Below, one piece after another: positions 43,591 through 52,644 of a stretch of DNA of 64,000 nucleotides. The stretch is from Corallococcus coralloides DSM 2259 (GTDB lineage Bacteria > Myxococcota > Myxococcia > Myxococcales > Myxococcaceae): contig NC_017030.1 of NCBI RefSeq assembly GCF_000255295.1, forward strand, positions 2,170,001 to 2,234,000, in the 5' to 3' direction. Made by a program: the position numbers and the translations under genes. The notes below the pieces were generated by a model. The model saw only the letters and a program-made list of their open reading frames with translations, was not told the DNA's origin and did not search any database. Each line of letters begins with the position of its first letter. The first letter of the stretch is position 1.

Positions 43591-44202
43591 ATGCAATTCT
43601 TCAAACGGGCTGCCTGTCTTTGTGTCGCTGTTCTCGTCTCTGCCTGCGGCGGAGGAGATGGGGTGACCGGGCAGGCCGACACGCTGGCGCAGCAGGAGTC
43701 GGCGGTGACATCCGCGTCGTTCAACGGATGCATCTACAGCATCTCCGCCTACCCGCAGCCGAACGTGACGCCGACCGTCTATGACATCAAGCTCTTCCGC
43801 CAGCCCATCCCGACGTGTGCGTATGGCTACGGCACCGTGACCCTGGGCACGTCCGTCGTCTATGAGCCGACGCGGTCCGTGGCGGTGAACGCGCTGGGAG
43901 TCGCCGCGAGCTACACCCAGAAGTCGAGCCTCAGCGGCAGCGCGCCCATCACCCTCAGCGTGCACCATGTGGATCCGGCCACGCTGACCGTCATCCGGAC
44001 CAGCGGCCTGGGTGTCTACCTGGGGGCGGGCAACATCGTGTCGGAGAACGTGGCGATTGCCGCGGACGGCACCACGGTCACCGTCACGGGCTCGAAGACC
44101 GGTGTCATCTTCGGAGAGAGCGGCAGCGGGAGCCACTACACCGCGAGCTTCCCGAACTTCTTCACCAGCACCACGCCGCCGACCGTCACGGCGTACCCGT
44201 GA
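43591..44202 (+). CDS. Secreted lipoprotein of unknown function
   Basis: A 203-residue protein; the ATG 43591 has CAAGGAG and gives signal peptide plus lipobox VSAC. The mature protein is Ser/Thr/Gly/Val-rich with many predicted beta strands, for example ASYTQKSSLSGSAPITLSVHH and DGTTVTVTGSKTGVIFGES, and two cysteines (FNGCIYSIS; PTCAYG). There are no recognised domains. It is likely a small surface beta-sandwich. A strong hairpin follows its stop, so it is a single-gene unit. Confidence 0.75.
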   Translation: MQFFKRAACLCVAVLVSACGGGDGVTGQADTLAQQESAVTSASFNGCIYSISAYPQPNVTPTVYDIKLFRQPIPTCAYGYGTVTLGTSVVYEPTRSVAVNALGVAASYTQKSSLSGSAPITLSVHHVDPATLTVIRTSGLGVYLGAGNIVSENVAIAADGTTVTVTGSKTGVIFGESGSGSHYTASFPNFFTSTTPPTVTAYP

Positions 44203-44236
44203 GGCCTCGCCTCGCGCCTCGGGCCACATGAGGTCT

Positions 44237-44272
44237 GGGGCGGGAGACACCTCGTTCGAGGACTCCCGCCCC
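44237..44272 (+). terminator. Stem-loop terminator
   Basis: GGGGCGGGAG (44237-44246) pairs perfectly with CTCCCGCCCC (44263-44272); the 16-base loop holds a second small stem, CCTCG/CGAGG. It lies 35 bases past the stop of the small lipoprotein gene. Confidence 0.75.
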
Positions 44273-44407
44273 GAGGCTCACGGCCTGCTCCATCCATCGG
44301 GTTTGCTACGTCGCACGCGGCGGCCCGAACCACGCGACGTGTCCGTCCGGGGTCTGGCATTTGCTGGCAGTGGAACGAGCGGAGAGGGCTGCCGAGGCGA
44401 ACTCGAA

Positions 44408-45349
44408 TCAGGGGGGCGGTGTCTTGCTTTCCACCCGTCCCAGCGGGGTGGGGCTTGCCATCAACTCCTCGCACGCCACGGCCCACGCACGCTCGCCGGG
44501 GTAGAACGCCTCGTGGAGGTACGCCCAGGTGAGCCGCTGGACGGCGGAGACTCTCGCGGGGTTCTCGTCGGTCGTCTCCGTCACGCGATTCCCGGAGATT
44601 CCACCGAGCATGTGCTCCGCTCCGAACAGCGTCAGGAGCGACTTGGGGCCCGGGCTCAAGGTGTACGCGTCCGTGAACCACTCCGGACCGCGGACGGTCA
44701 ATGGAGAATGGTCCTGGTCGCCCGCCACGACGAGGGTCGGCGTGGTCATCTCCGCATAGACCTGATTCAAGTACGGGAAATGCTCACGCGCGAGCGGGCT
44801 CAGTGCATCGCCCCCGCGCCCGCCTGCGCAAAGCAACACGCCGACCTTGAGCCGGGGATCGGCCAGGTCCTCACCCAATCGGCCATCGGGCCCCCGGATT
44901 CTCGCGCCGAGCAGCATCGCCGTCGTCTGCGCCCCGAACGAGTGTCCAGCCGCGGCAATCCGGCTGTGATCGACGCGGCCCGCGAGCCCCGGAACGGATG
45001 CTTCGATGACGTCCAGGTGATCGAGGACGCGCGTGACATCCTCGACGCGGAATCTCCAGATCAACGGGCTCCGTGGATCCTCCGGTCCGAGGCTGTACGT
45101 CCTCGAATCGAGGAAGGTGGGTTGGATCACGACGAAGCCACGCGCCGCCCAATAGTGCGCGAGGGGAAGATAGCCATCCGACGACGAGCCATGGCCATGC
45201 GCGAAGACGATGATGGGCAGGCCGCTTCCCGTCACGGGTGCGGAGACCCGCACTTCCAGATCCGCGCCACGCCCCGGTGCGGACAGGACGACGGGGCTCA
45301 CCGACACCACCGGAGCGGGCGCTTCAATTCGAGGAATGGATTTGCTCAT
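44408..45349 (-). CDS. Alpha/beta hydrolase (chlorophyllase/PAF-acetylhydrolase-like)
   Basis: A 313-residue enzyme from ATG 45349; the frame extends upstream but those 32 residues lie inside the divergent regulator's start. It has the oxyanion strand PIIVFAHGHGSSSDGY, the nucleophile elbow G-H-S137-F-G in IAAAGHSFGAQ, the acid near LVVAGDQDHSPL and the base H in LFGAEHMLGG. This order fits cytoplasmic alpha/beta hydrolases acting on esters with a lid near LGPEDPRSPLIW. No signal peptide is seen. It is divergent from an AraC regulator by only 35 bases, so that regulator likely controls it. Confidence 0.9.
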   Translation of the reverse strand: MSKSIPRIEAPAPVVSVSPVVLSAPGRGADLEVRVSAPVTGSGLPIIVFAHGHGSSSDGYLPLAHYWAARGFVVIQPTFLDSRTYSLGPEDPRSPLIWRFRVEDVTRVLDHLDVIEASVPGLAGRVDHSRIAAAGHSFGAQTTAMLLGARIRGPDGRLGEDLADPRLKVGVLLCAGGRGGDALSPLAREHFPYLNQVYAEMTTPTLVVAGDQDHSPLTVRGPEWFTDAYTLSPGPKSLLTLFGAEHMLGGISGNRVTETTDENPARVSAVQRLTWAYLHEAFYPGERAWAVACEELMASPTPLGRVESKTPPP

Positions 45350-45384
45350 GGGGCTTGGGATACCGCCTGCGCTATGGACGAGCC

Positions 45385-46359
45385 ATGCGCAAGACTCCAA
45401 AGCAGTTAGCTGAAAAGCCAACGCCGTTGGAGCTTCGAGACCCACGTGGCGATGCGGTCGCCGACGTGCTCGGCGCCTCGTTGATCCGGCACGCTCTCTA
45501 CAACTCCATCGAGGCGCGCGTGCCGTGGGGGCTTCGCATGCCCCGCCAGAACCGCGCGAGCTTCTACCTGGTCGCGCATGGCAGCGCGCGACTGGAGGTC
45601 GAGGGGACGCGGACGCGTGTCCTGTCGACTGGAGATGTCGGTTTCGTCCCTCACGGCACGGCTCACGTGCTGCGGGATTCGGCTGACAGCGAGCCGCTCC
45701 CGGTCCGCGACGGCTCGTACTCTCTCAACGGGAGCCCCCTGCGCATCGGGGGGCGCGGCGCGGCGACCACCCTGGTTGCTGGCTTCTTCGAGCTGAGCGA
45801 CGGACTGGGGCCGGTGCTCCTTCAAGGCGTCCCGCCGCTCGTCGTCTTGTCGGCGAGCGATCCTGCCTCGGTGCCTGGGGTCTCCGCCGCGGTTCAGTTC
45901 ATGCTCACCGAGAGCGCATCGCCCCGACCGGCGAGCAACATCGTGCTCCAGCGTCTGGCGGACGTGCTGTTCGTGCTCGCGCTCCGCGCGACGGTGGGGG
46001 AGGGGACATGTCAGCGCGGCGCCATCGCCGCCGTGTCCGACCCACGGATCTACGAATCGCTGAGCCTCATGCACGCCCGCGTCGCCGACCCATGGACCGT
46101 CGACATGCTCGCGAGACGCGTGGGCATGTCGCGCTCGGGGTTCGCGGCGCGCTTCACGGACCTCGTGGGAGCGTCCCCGCTCCAGTACCTCGCGCGCAGG
46201 CGCATCGCACGGGCCGCGGAGCTGCTTCGCGACACCACCGAGAAGGTGGAGACCATCGCAGGCCGCGTGGGGTACGAGAGCGTTCCTGCGTTCAGCCGCG
46301 CGTTCAAGCGTTGGCAGGGGACGGGTCCGGCAGCGTTCCGGAAATCGATGCAGTCCTGA
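45385..46359 (+). CDS. AraC-family regulator with cupin_6 N-terminus
   Basis: A 324-residue regulator; ATG 45385. The N-terminal half (about 20-205) is a cupin_6 domain with MPRQNRASFYLVAHGSARLEVEG and FVPHGTAHVLRD, as in regulators that sense small ligands. The C-terminal double HTH (about 225-324) reads WTVDMLARRVGMSRSGFAARFTDLVGASPLQYL and ETIAGRVGYESVPAFSRAFKRWQG. From family knowledge such regulators act on the neighbouring hydrolase or oxidoreductase gene. The start-to-start distance of 35 bases with the hydrolase gene makes a shared operator likely. Confidence 0.93.
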   Translation: MRKTPKQLAEKPTPLELRDPRGDAVADVLGASLIRHALYNSIEARVPWGLRMPRQNRASFYLVAHGSARLEVEGTRTRVLSTGDVGFVPHGTAHVLRDSADSEPLPVRDGSYSLNGSPLRIGGRGAATTLVAGFFELSDGLGPVLLQGVPPLVVLSASDPASVPGVSAAVQFMLTESASPRPASNIVLQRLADVLFVLALRATVGEGTCQRGAIAAVSDPRIYESLSLMHARVADPWTVDMLARRVGMSRSGFAARFTDLVGASPLQYLARRRIARAAELLRDTTEKVETIAGRVGYESVPAFSRAFKRWQGTGPAAFRKSMQS

Positions 46360-46373
46360 GGCATACTGCGAGG

Positions 46374-47030
46374 ATGCGCATCGTCGCCGTCGCGGACACC
46401 CACCTCTTCCACGACGAGCTCGTGATGCCTCCGGGCGACATCTTCGTCCACGCGGGCGACATGTGCCGCGCGGGGGACCTGGACGAACTCGCGCGAGTGG
46501 CGTCGTGGATTCGCGGCCTGTCCTACCGTCACAAGGTCATCGTCGCGGGCAATCACGACTGCGCCTTCGCCGACTCGCCCGCGGAGGCCCGGGCGCTTCT
46601 GGGCGAGGACGTCATCTACCTGCAGGACAGCGAGGCCACGGTGGCGGGCCTGCGCTTCTGGGGAAGCCCCTGGCAGCCGGCCTACAACGACTGGGCCTTC
46701 AACCTGCCTCGGGGCACGGCCCTCGCCAGCAAGTGGGCGGCCATTCCCGAAGGACTCGACGTCCTCATCACCCACGGGCCTCCGGCGGGCTTCGGGGATG
46801 GCTCGTCGGTGGGGGGACGCACTGGCTGCGCGGACCTGCGCGAGCGCGTGCTCGCCATGCGCCCCCGGCTGCACCTGTTCGGCCACATCCACGAGGATGG
46901 CGGGCTGTGGCGTCAAGGGGGCACGTGCTTCGCCAACGTCACCACGTGGGAGTGCGAGCGCGCGCCCACCGTCCTCGAGCTCGACGCTCGGGGCGTGACG
47001 GTGGTGAGCATCCCTCCCGCCCGGCGCTGA
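46374..47030 (+). CDS. Metallophosphatase (calcineurin-like phosphoesterase)
   Basis: A 218-residue enzyme from ATG 46374. It carries all motifs of the family: V-A-D-T-H near the start (D8, H10), HAGDMCRAGD, VIVAGNHDC, LDVLITHGPP and LHLFGHIHED. The short form without extra domains resembles MPPED1/2-type phosphodiesterases (UPF0046). Two metal ions (Fe/Mn) are expected; cyclic nucleotides or other phosphodiesters are possible substrates. It starts 14 bases after the AraC gene and is followed after 10 bases by the kinase gene. Confidence 0.93.
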   Translation: MRIVAVADTHLFHDELVMPPGDIFVHAGDMCRAGDLDELARVASWIRGLSYRHKVIVAGNHDCAFADSPAEARALLGEDVIYLQDSEATVAGLRFWGSPWQPAYNDWAFNLPRGTALASKWAAIPEGLDVLITHGPPAGFGDGSSVGGRTGCADLRERVLAMRPRLHLFGHIHEDGGLWRQGGTCFANVTTWECERAPTVLELDARGVTVVSIPPARR

Positions 47031-47040
47031 GTCGCGCTCC

Positions 47041-48951
47041 ATGTCCTGGCGCATCGTCTGGGTCTTCTGCGTCCTATCGCTGCCATCCCCCCAGGCGTTG
47101 GCGCAGGAGGCGCGTCCGGCTGGAAAGTCCGTGCTCCTGCTCATTCCCGAGGACACGGCGCTGCCCGCCATGGCGACGCTCGTCGCCAGTCTCCGCTCCT
47201 CTTTGTGGGAGTCCCAGGGCGGTCCCATCACCCTGGATGTCGAGAGCCTGGATCTGGGGTGGGCTCGCGGGGCTGCCTACACACACGCGCTGCACACCTG
47301 GTATCTGGCCAAGTACCGGGAGCGCCGTCCGGATGCCCTCATCGCCTTCCGCTCCGACGCCATCCAGGTGGCCCTGCAGCTGCGCCGGGAGCTGTGGCCC
47401 GACGTCCCGATGATCGTCCTCTCCGAGGACGAGCGGCTCTGGGAGCAGCAGCCTCGCGGGGAGCGGGTGGCGGGCCTCTGGCTGCGGTATGACATGCGGG
47501 CCACCGCGGAGCTGGCCCTGCGACTGCTGCCCGGCACTCGGAGGCTGGCGCTCATCAACGGCTCCAGTCCCTGGGAGCGCGCGCAGCAGGAGCAGATGGT
47601 GCGAGAGCTGCAACCGTTGCTGGCGCAGCGGGGGCTGGAGTTCATCGACCTGAGCAACCTGCCGCTGGCCGAGCTGCTCCAGCGCGCGAGGACCCTGCCG
47701 GACGACACCACGGTCCTCACCGCCAGCTTCATGACCGACCCCAGCGGGAGGCCCTTCGTGGGGCGCGAGATCGCACGCATGTTGCTCTCCGCCAGCAACC
47801 GGCCCTGCTTCGCCCTCCACGAGACCGTCCTGGGGCTGGGGTTCGTCGGCGGAGCGCTCGTCAGCTACGAGGCCGTGGGCCAACAGCTGGGCATGCTCAC
47901 CTCCCGCGTGTTGCGCGGAGCCCAGGAGGAATTCCTCGCGCCCCTGAAGCCGGCCTCCGTGGACACGCCGACGGTCGACGCCCGCGCGCTGCGGCGCTGG
48001 GACATCCCCCGGGAGCGGGTGCCTCCCGGGGTGCGGCTCGCCTTCGACGAGCCCACGCCCTGGGAGCGCTACCGCTGGTGGGGGCTGGGGGCCCTGATTC
48101 TCAGCGGCCTGCAGGCGCTGGTGGCCGGAGGGCTCGTGGTGGAGCGCCGCCGCCGCATGCGTGCCCAGGCCGAGCTCCTCGAGCGCCAACGCCTGGAGAA
48201 GCTCGCGGAGCTGGAGGCGCGTCGAACGATGGATCAGCTGGCCCACGTGAGCCGGGTGTCCGCCCTGGGCGAGCTGGCCGCCTCACTGGCGCATGAACTC
48301 AACCAGCCCCTGGCCGCGATCCTCAGCAACGCCCAGGCCGCGCGCCGCCTGCTGAACGCCACCCCCGCGGCCCTGGACGAGGTGCGCGAGGCGCTCGCGG
48401 ACATCATCTCCGACGACAAGCGCGCGGGCGAAGTCATTCACCGCATGCGTGCGCTGCTCAAGCGGGGGGAGCCAAGGCAGGAGCTCCACTCGCTCAATGA
48501 CCTGGTGTGCGAGGTGGCGCGCCTGCTGGCCAACGACATGCACCTGCGCGGCGCGACCCTGCGGCTGGCGCTGACCCCGTCGCTGCCCGCCGTCCTGGGG
48601 GACGGAGTCCAGCTCCAACAGGTGCTGCTCAACCTGCTCATCAACGCCATGGAGGCCATGGCCGATGTCCCCGCGGGCCAGCGCCACGTGGAGGTCCGCA
48701 CCGCCTCGCCAGCCCCGGGGCAGGTGGAGCTGAGCGTGCAGGACTCGGGAGGAGGGATCGAACCGTCGCGGCTGGCCCTCCTCTTCGAGCCCTTCTACTC
48801 CACCAAGGAGCAGGGGCTGGGCATGGGGCTGTCCATCAGCCGCTCCATCGTCGAGGCGCATGGTGGCCGCCTCCATGCCGAGAGTCCTCCGGGACAGGGG
48901 GCTCTGTTACGGTGCGTGTTTCCCGCGGCCCACACGGAGTCCCTGCCATGA
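47041..48951 (+). CDS. Sensor histidine kinase with periplasmic ABC substrate-binding-like domain
   Basis: A 636-residue kinase. A signal sequence (1-22) exports a sensor domain (about 25-335) that resembles PF04392-type ABC substrate-binding proteins (VLLLIPEDTALPAMATLVASL, ALIAFRSDAIQVALQLRREL, LGFVGGALVSYEAVGQQLG). A single membrane helix lies at about 346-368, followed by a coiled-coil linker. The kinase core has the H box ASLAH418ELNQPLAAIL, N box LLNLLINAME, G boxes DSGGGI and GLGMGLSISRSIV. It overlaps the FixJ-like regulator by four bases. The kinase probably reads an extracellular solute; its ligand is unknown. Confidence 0.93.
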   Translation: MSWRIVWVFCVLSLPSPQALAQEARPAGKSVLLLIPEDTALPAMATLVASLRSSLWESQGGPITLDVESLDLGWARGAAYTHALHTWYLAKYRERRPDALIAFRSDAIQVALQLRRELWPDVPMIVLSEDERLWEQQPRGERVAGLWLRYDMRATAELALRLLPGTRRLALINGSSPWERAQQEQMVRELQPLLAQRGLEFIDLSNLPLAELLQRARTLPDDTTVLTASFMTDPSGRPFVGREIARMLLSASNRPCFALHETVLGLGFVGGALVSYEAVGQQLGMLTSRVLRGAQEEFLAPLKPASVDTPTVDARALRRWDIPRERVPPGVRLAFDEPTPWERYRWWGLGALILSGLQALVAGGLVVERRRRMRAQAELLERQRLEKLAELEARRTMDQLAHVSRVSALGELAASLAHELNQPLAAILSNAQAARRLLNATPAALDEVREALADIISDDKRAGEVIHRMRALLKRGEPRQELHSLNDLVCEVARLLANDMHLRGATLRLALTPSLPAVLGDGVQLQQVLLNLLINAMEAMADVPAGQRHVEVRTASPAPGQVELSVQDSGGGIEPSRLALLFEPFYSTKEQGLGMGLSISRSIVEAHGGRLHAESPPGQGALLRCVFPAAHTESLP

Positions 48952-49562
48952 CACAAGCCCCCGCCACCATCTTCCTCGTGGACGACGATGAGTCCGTGCT
49001 GCGGGGGCTGGGGCGGCTGCTGCGGGCCTCCGGCCATGCCACGAAGCCCTTCTCCTCGCCCTCCGAGTTCCTCGCACAGCTGTCCGGGGACACGCCGGGC
49101 TGCGCCGTCCTGGACCTGCGGATGCCGGGGCTGAACGGGCTGGAGCTGCAGCAGGCCATGGAGTCCCGGGGCTGCCACCTGCCTGTCATCTTCATCTCCG
49201 GCCACGGGGATGTGCCGGCCAGCGTCAGGGCCATGAAGGCCGGCGCCGTGGACTTCCTCCTCAAGCCCTTTGATGAGCAGCAGCTGCTGGGAGCCATCTC
49301 CCAGGCCCTGCTCAAGGACGCGGCGGCCCGCGCCGGCCGCGCCGAGACCGCCGCGCTGCAGGCCCGTCATGCCGTCCTCACCTCCCGCGAGCGCGAGGTC
49401 TGCGCGCTGGTGGCCCAGGGGCTGACGAACAAGGAGGTCGCCCATCGGCTGGGCACCGCCGAGAAGACCATCAAGGTGCATCGCGCCCGCGTCATCCAGA
49501 AGCTGGAGGTGGACTCGGTGGCGGAGCTGGTGCGGTTCGTCGACCGGCTGGGCCTGGGCTGA
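48948..49562 (+). CDS. FixJ/NarL-family response regulator
   Basis: A 204-residue regulator. The receiver domain (1-122) has FLVDDDESVLRGL, the phospho-acceptor D56 in CAVLDLRMPG and the lysine in FLLKPF. The LuxR-type HTH (about 140-200) reads LTSREREVCALVAQGLTNKEVAHRLGTAEKTIKVHRARVIQKL. It is the FixJ subgroup (short linker). The ATGA overlap with the preceding kinase identifies its partner. Targets are unknown; the lipoprotein gene 64 bases downstream is a candidate. Confidence 0.95.
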   Translation: MTQAPATIFLVDDDESVLRGLGRLLRASGHATKPFSSPSEFLAQLSGDTPGCAVLDLRMPGLNGLELQQAMESRGCHLPVIFISGHGDVPASVRAMKAGAVDFLLKPFDEQQLLGAISQALLKDAAARAGRAETAALQARHAVLTSREREVCALVAQGLTNKEVAHRLGTAEKTIKVHRARVIQKLEVDSVAELVRFVDRLGLG

Positions 49563-49626
49563 GCCCGCGCGGTGTAAGCACTAGGGCCAATATCCCCGCT
49601 GTAGCACCCAGAGTAGAGGAACCTTC

Positions 49627-51384
49627 ATGTCATATTTGTTTTTGAGATGGCTCACGGCGTCAGCCACCGCATTGCGCACCGGGTTGGTGCTGGGACTGGC
49701 CGCCAGCACCCTCGCCGCTTGTCGCGACGACAAACCGTCGCCCAGCGTGCCGCCGGTGGCCCGCAGCGTCAGCCTCGAGACGGTGGAGGACACGCCCCTC
49801 GCGGTGCAGCTGCCGGCCAGCGGCAACGGGGCACTCACCTTCACCATCGTCGACGCACCGGACCACGGCACGTTGAGTGAGATCGGCGCCAACGGCGCCA
49901 TCACCTACACCCCGGGCGCCGACTACAACGGCGAAGATGCGCTCGTCTATCGTGCCACCAACAGCCAGGGCCAGAGCGCCCAGGGCACGGTGACCCTCAC
50001 CATCACCCCGGTGAACGACACGCCTACGCTCTCCCCGGTGGCCAACCAGGCCATCGCCGAGGACAGCTCGACCGATGACCTGGCCTTCACCCCGAGCGAC
50101 GTGGAGACCCCCGCCGACGGCCTGACGGTCACGGCCACGTCCTCCAACACCGTCCTGGTGCCGAACGACCCCGCGAACCTCGTCTTCGGAGGCTCCAGCA
50201 CCCGCCGCACCCTCAAGGTGGTTCCCGCCGCCAACGCCAGTGGCTCCACCACCATCACCCTCCTGGTGGGTGACGGAACCGCCACCACCTCCACCACCTT
50301 CACGGTCGCCGTCACCGAGGTGAACGACGTTCCCACCCTCTCCCCGGTGGCCGGCCAGCGCATCCCTGCTGGCAGCTCGACCGGCGACCTGGTCTTCACC
50401 GTGGGCGACGTGGAGACCGCCGCAGACAGCCTCACGGTCGCGGCCACGTCCTCCAACATCGACCTGGTGCCGAACGACCCCGCGAACCTCGTCTTCGGCG
50501 GCTCGGGCTCCAGCCGCACCCTCAACGTCGTCCCCTCCGCCAGCGCGAGCGGTTCCGCCACCATCACCCTCTCGGTGAGTGATGGCTCCGCCACCACCTC
50601 CACCACCTTCACGGTCGACGTCACCGCTCCTGCGAGCCTCTACTGGACGACTGCCTCCGGCTCGCTGTGGAGGGTGGACGTGAACGGCACGAATGCCATG
50701 GAGCTCAAGACCGGCCTCGGCGGGACCTCTGCCATCGCCACCGATCCGGTGTCCCGTGCCGTCTTCTACACGCGCGACAGCGCCATCGTTCGAGCGGACG
50801 GGGATTGGGCGAACCCGGTCGATGTCGTGGCGAACGGAGGCTTCCCCAGCGGGCTGGCAGTCGATTCGACGAATCGCATGCTGTACTGGTCCGATTTCAA
50901 CGGGAAACGGGTCATGCGTGCCGAGCTGGACGGCAGCAATCCCACGCAGCTCGTCGGCGGCATCGACAGCCCGTCCGCGCTCGCGGTCGATGCGCCGCGT
51001 GGCAAGGTGTATGTCATTACCTATAACAACACTGTGCTCATGCGATTCAACCTGGATGGGACCAACCTGGAGACCGTCGCCTCAGGCCTGGGGGGCCAGG
51101 GCGTAGGTCTGGCGATCGATTCGAGCGGCGGGAAGGTGTACTACTCGACCCGCGGCGGCAGCATCTATGTCACCAACCTGGACGGCGCCAGCCCTACTGC
51201 CCTGGTGACCAACCAGTCCACGGTGCATGGGATTGCCATCGATGTCACGGCCGGGCGGCTGTATTGGGCGGATTGGCTGGGGACCGCGGTCCGGAGCGCC
51301 AATCTGGCCGACGGCGGAGATATCCAGACCGTGAACTCGGGCGGCGCCAGGAACCTGGGTCTGGCCTGGATGCCCGCGCCGTAA
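49627..51384 (+). CDS. Lipoprotein with duplicated Ig-like units and YWTD-type propeller
   Basis: A 585-residue protein from ATG 49627 (weak GAGGAACC ribosome-binding site), lipobox LAAC32. Residues about 40-130 form a cadherin-like Ig domain (VEDTPLAVQLP...). Two nearly identical units of 103 residues follow (about 134-336), each beginning TLSPVA and containing VPNDPANLVFGGS. The rest (about 337-585) is a low-density-lipoprotein-receptor-like propeller: SLYWTTASGSLWRVD, MLYWSDFNGKRVMRAELDGS and RLYWADWLGTAVRSA. Exported; a binding or scaffold role is inferred. Terminated by a strong hairpin. Confidence 0.85.
   Translation: MSYLFLRWLTASATALRTGLVLGLAASTLAACRDDKPSPSVPPVARSVSLETVEDTPLAVQLPASGNGALTFTIVDAPDHGTLSEIGANGAITYTPGADYNGEDALVYRATNSQGQSAQGTVTLTITPVNDTPTLSPVANQAIAEDSSTDDLAFTPSDVETPADGLTVTATSSNTVLVPNDPANLVFGGSSTRRTLKVVPAANASGSTTITLLVGDGTATTSTTFTVAVTEVNDVPTLSPVAGQRIPAGSSTGDLVFTVGDVETAADSLTVAATSSNIDLVPNDPANLVFGGSGSSRTLNVVPSASASGSATITLSVSDGSATTSTTFTVDVTAPASLYWTTASGSLWRVDVNGTNAMELKTGLGGTSAIATDPVSRAVFYTRDSAIVRADGDWANPVDVVANGGFPSGLAVDSTNRMLYWSDFNGKRVMRAELDGSNPTQLVGGIDSPSALAVDAPRGKVYVITYNNTVLMRFNLDGTNLETVASGLGGQGVGLAIDSSGGKVYYSTRGGSIYVTNLDGASPTALVTNQSTVHGIAIDVTAGRLYWADWLGTAVRSANLADGGDIQTVNSGGARNLGLAWMPAP
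50026..50634 (+). repeat. 309-base tandem duplication inside the lipoprotein gene
   Basis: Units 50026-50334 and 50335-about 50634 start with AC(G/C)CTCTCCCCGGTGGCC and share long identical blocks such as GGTGCCGAACGACCCCGCGA. The second unit is shorter at its end. The period of 309 equals 103 codons, so the frame is kept. Confidence 0.85.
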
Positions 51385-51429
51385 CCCTGCGCAGGTGGCA
51401 CCCAGCGCAACCGGTGCGTTGAACCCAGA

Positions 51430-51453
51430 GGGCCCTGTCAGTTGGCAGGGCCC
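51430..51453. terminator. Bidirectional terminator
   Basis: GGGCCCTG (51430-51437) pairs perfectly with CAGGGCCC (51446-51453) around an 8-base loop, flanked by A and TTC. It lies between the convergent lipoprotein and MarR-GNAT genes. Confidence 0.8.
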
Positions 51454-51458
51454 TTCGT

Positions 51459-52340
51459 TCAGGTTCGCGCCGGCAGCCGCTTCTCGAAGAAGAGCTCGGC
51501 GTAGGGATTGTCGTTGTAGCGCTCCATCCGCCGGTACCCCGCGCGCTCGTACAGGGCGATCGCTTCGGTGAGGGTGCTGTTGGTGTCGAGCACGATGCGC
51601 GTGAACCCGTGCGACCGGGCCAGCGACTCCAGGTGCCGCAGCATGCGAGCGCCGAGCCCGGCTCCCCGCCACTCCGGGTGGACCCACATGCGCTTGATTT
51701 CAGCGGCGGGTTTCCGCCCCCCCGCGTTGATGGGCCGGATGCCGCCATACGCGACCGACTCTCCGTCGCTGGTGGCGACGACGTAGTGGGCGCCGGGCTC
51801 TGGCGCGGAAGTGCCCGGGTTGAAGCCGGTGGGAAAGCGCTGCCCCAGTTCGGAGTAGTACCGCCGTAGCGCGGCATGCCCAGCCGGGTCGTCCGGATCC
51901 ACCTCCCGCAGGTGAACGGTGGAGGCGCGGACCAGCAGATCGGCCGTGGCCAGCGCCTCCTCCAGACGCTGCCGCTGACGCGGCGTGAGCGGTTCGGCCA
52001 GCCGGGAGGCGAGCTTCTCGGAGCGGTCGTCGAGTTCGGCGACCGCCGCACGCCCGGGCTCCGTGAGGTTGACGGCGCGCCGGCGTTTGTCGCTTGCATC
52101 GGGCGTGACTTGCACCAGGCCTTCGCGTTCGAGCCGGGAAACGAGGCGGGTGAGGTAGCCGGAGTCGAGATCGAGGCGCTCGCGCAACTCCCGGAGGGTG
52201 GTGCCGCTCGACTGCCCGATCTCGAAGAGGAGCCGCGAGACGTTCAACGGGCGGCCAGTCCCCAGATACGACTCGTCGAGCACGCCGATCCTCTGCGTGT
52301 ACGTGCGGTTGAACTTCCGGATCGTCTGGACGATGGCCAT
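51459..52340 (-). CDS. MarR-GNAT fusion (regulator with acetyltransferase domain)
   Basis: A 293-residue protein when the ATG at 52340 is used. The frame extends 10 codons further, but those codons are a perfect palindrome that looks like an operator, so the shorter start is chosen. Residues about 1-140 form a MarR winged helix (RLLFEIGQSSGTTLRELRERL, DSGYLTRLVSRLEREGLV, DKRRRAVNLTEPG). Residues about 150-293 form a GNAT domain with the acetyl-CoA loop VHPEWRGAGLGARMLRHLE and YERAGYRRM. Known fusions of this type couple gene control to small-molecule or protein acetylation. The target is unknown. Confidence 0.92.
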   Translation of the reverse strand: MAIVQTIRKFNRTYTQRIGVLDESYLGTGRPLNVSRLLFEIGQSSGTTLRELRERLDLDSGYLTRLVSRLEREGLVQVTPDASDKRRRAVNLTEPGRAAVAELDDRSEKLASRLAEPLTPRQRQRLEEALATADLLVRASTVHLREVDPDDPAGHAALRRYYSELGQRFPTGFNPGTSAPEPGAHYVVATSDGESVAYGGIRPINAGGRKPAAEIKRMWVHPEWRGAGLGARMLRHLESLARSHGFTRIVLDTNSTLTEAIALYERAGYRRMERYNDNPYAELFFEKRLPART

Positions 52341-52360
52341 TCTCTGACTCTGGTCAGAGA
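52341..52360. promoter_or_regulatory. Palindromic MarR operator at the start codon
   Basis: TCTCTGAC (52341-52348) and GTCAGAGA (52353-52360) form a perfect 8-base inverted repeat with a 4-base centre. It touches the MarR-GNAT ATG at 52340. Position and symmetry fit an autoregulatory MarR site. The 284 bases from 52361 to 52644 hold no evident gene or hairpin. Confidence 0.65.
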
Positions 52361-52644
52361 TTCGCCGCACGTCAAGCGCTGCGCGCCCCCGTCTGGCACC
52401 GCCGACGATTCGTCCGAAGCAGGGAACGGTTGTGAACCGCTCTCCATGAGAGCCCAGGCCTCATCCCGATGGTCCTGAGCGACGAAATCCCCGGGCCGTT
52501 CGCGGGAGTCACTCGGTGGCGCGCAGCGATATCTCGCGAAGGTGGGTGCCGGCGCTCGTGCCTCGCCATGGCCGGGCTCGCCGGTGTCGTCGACTGCCGC
52601 CTGGCGGGAGGTGACGTCGCGAACATCGCCGTTCTCCAGAGCGC

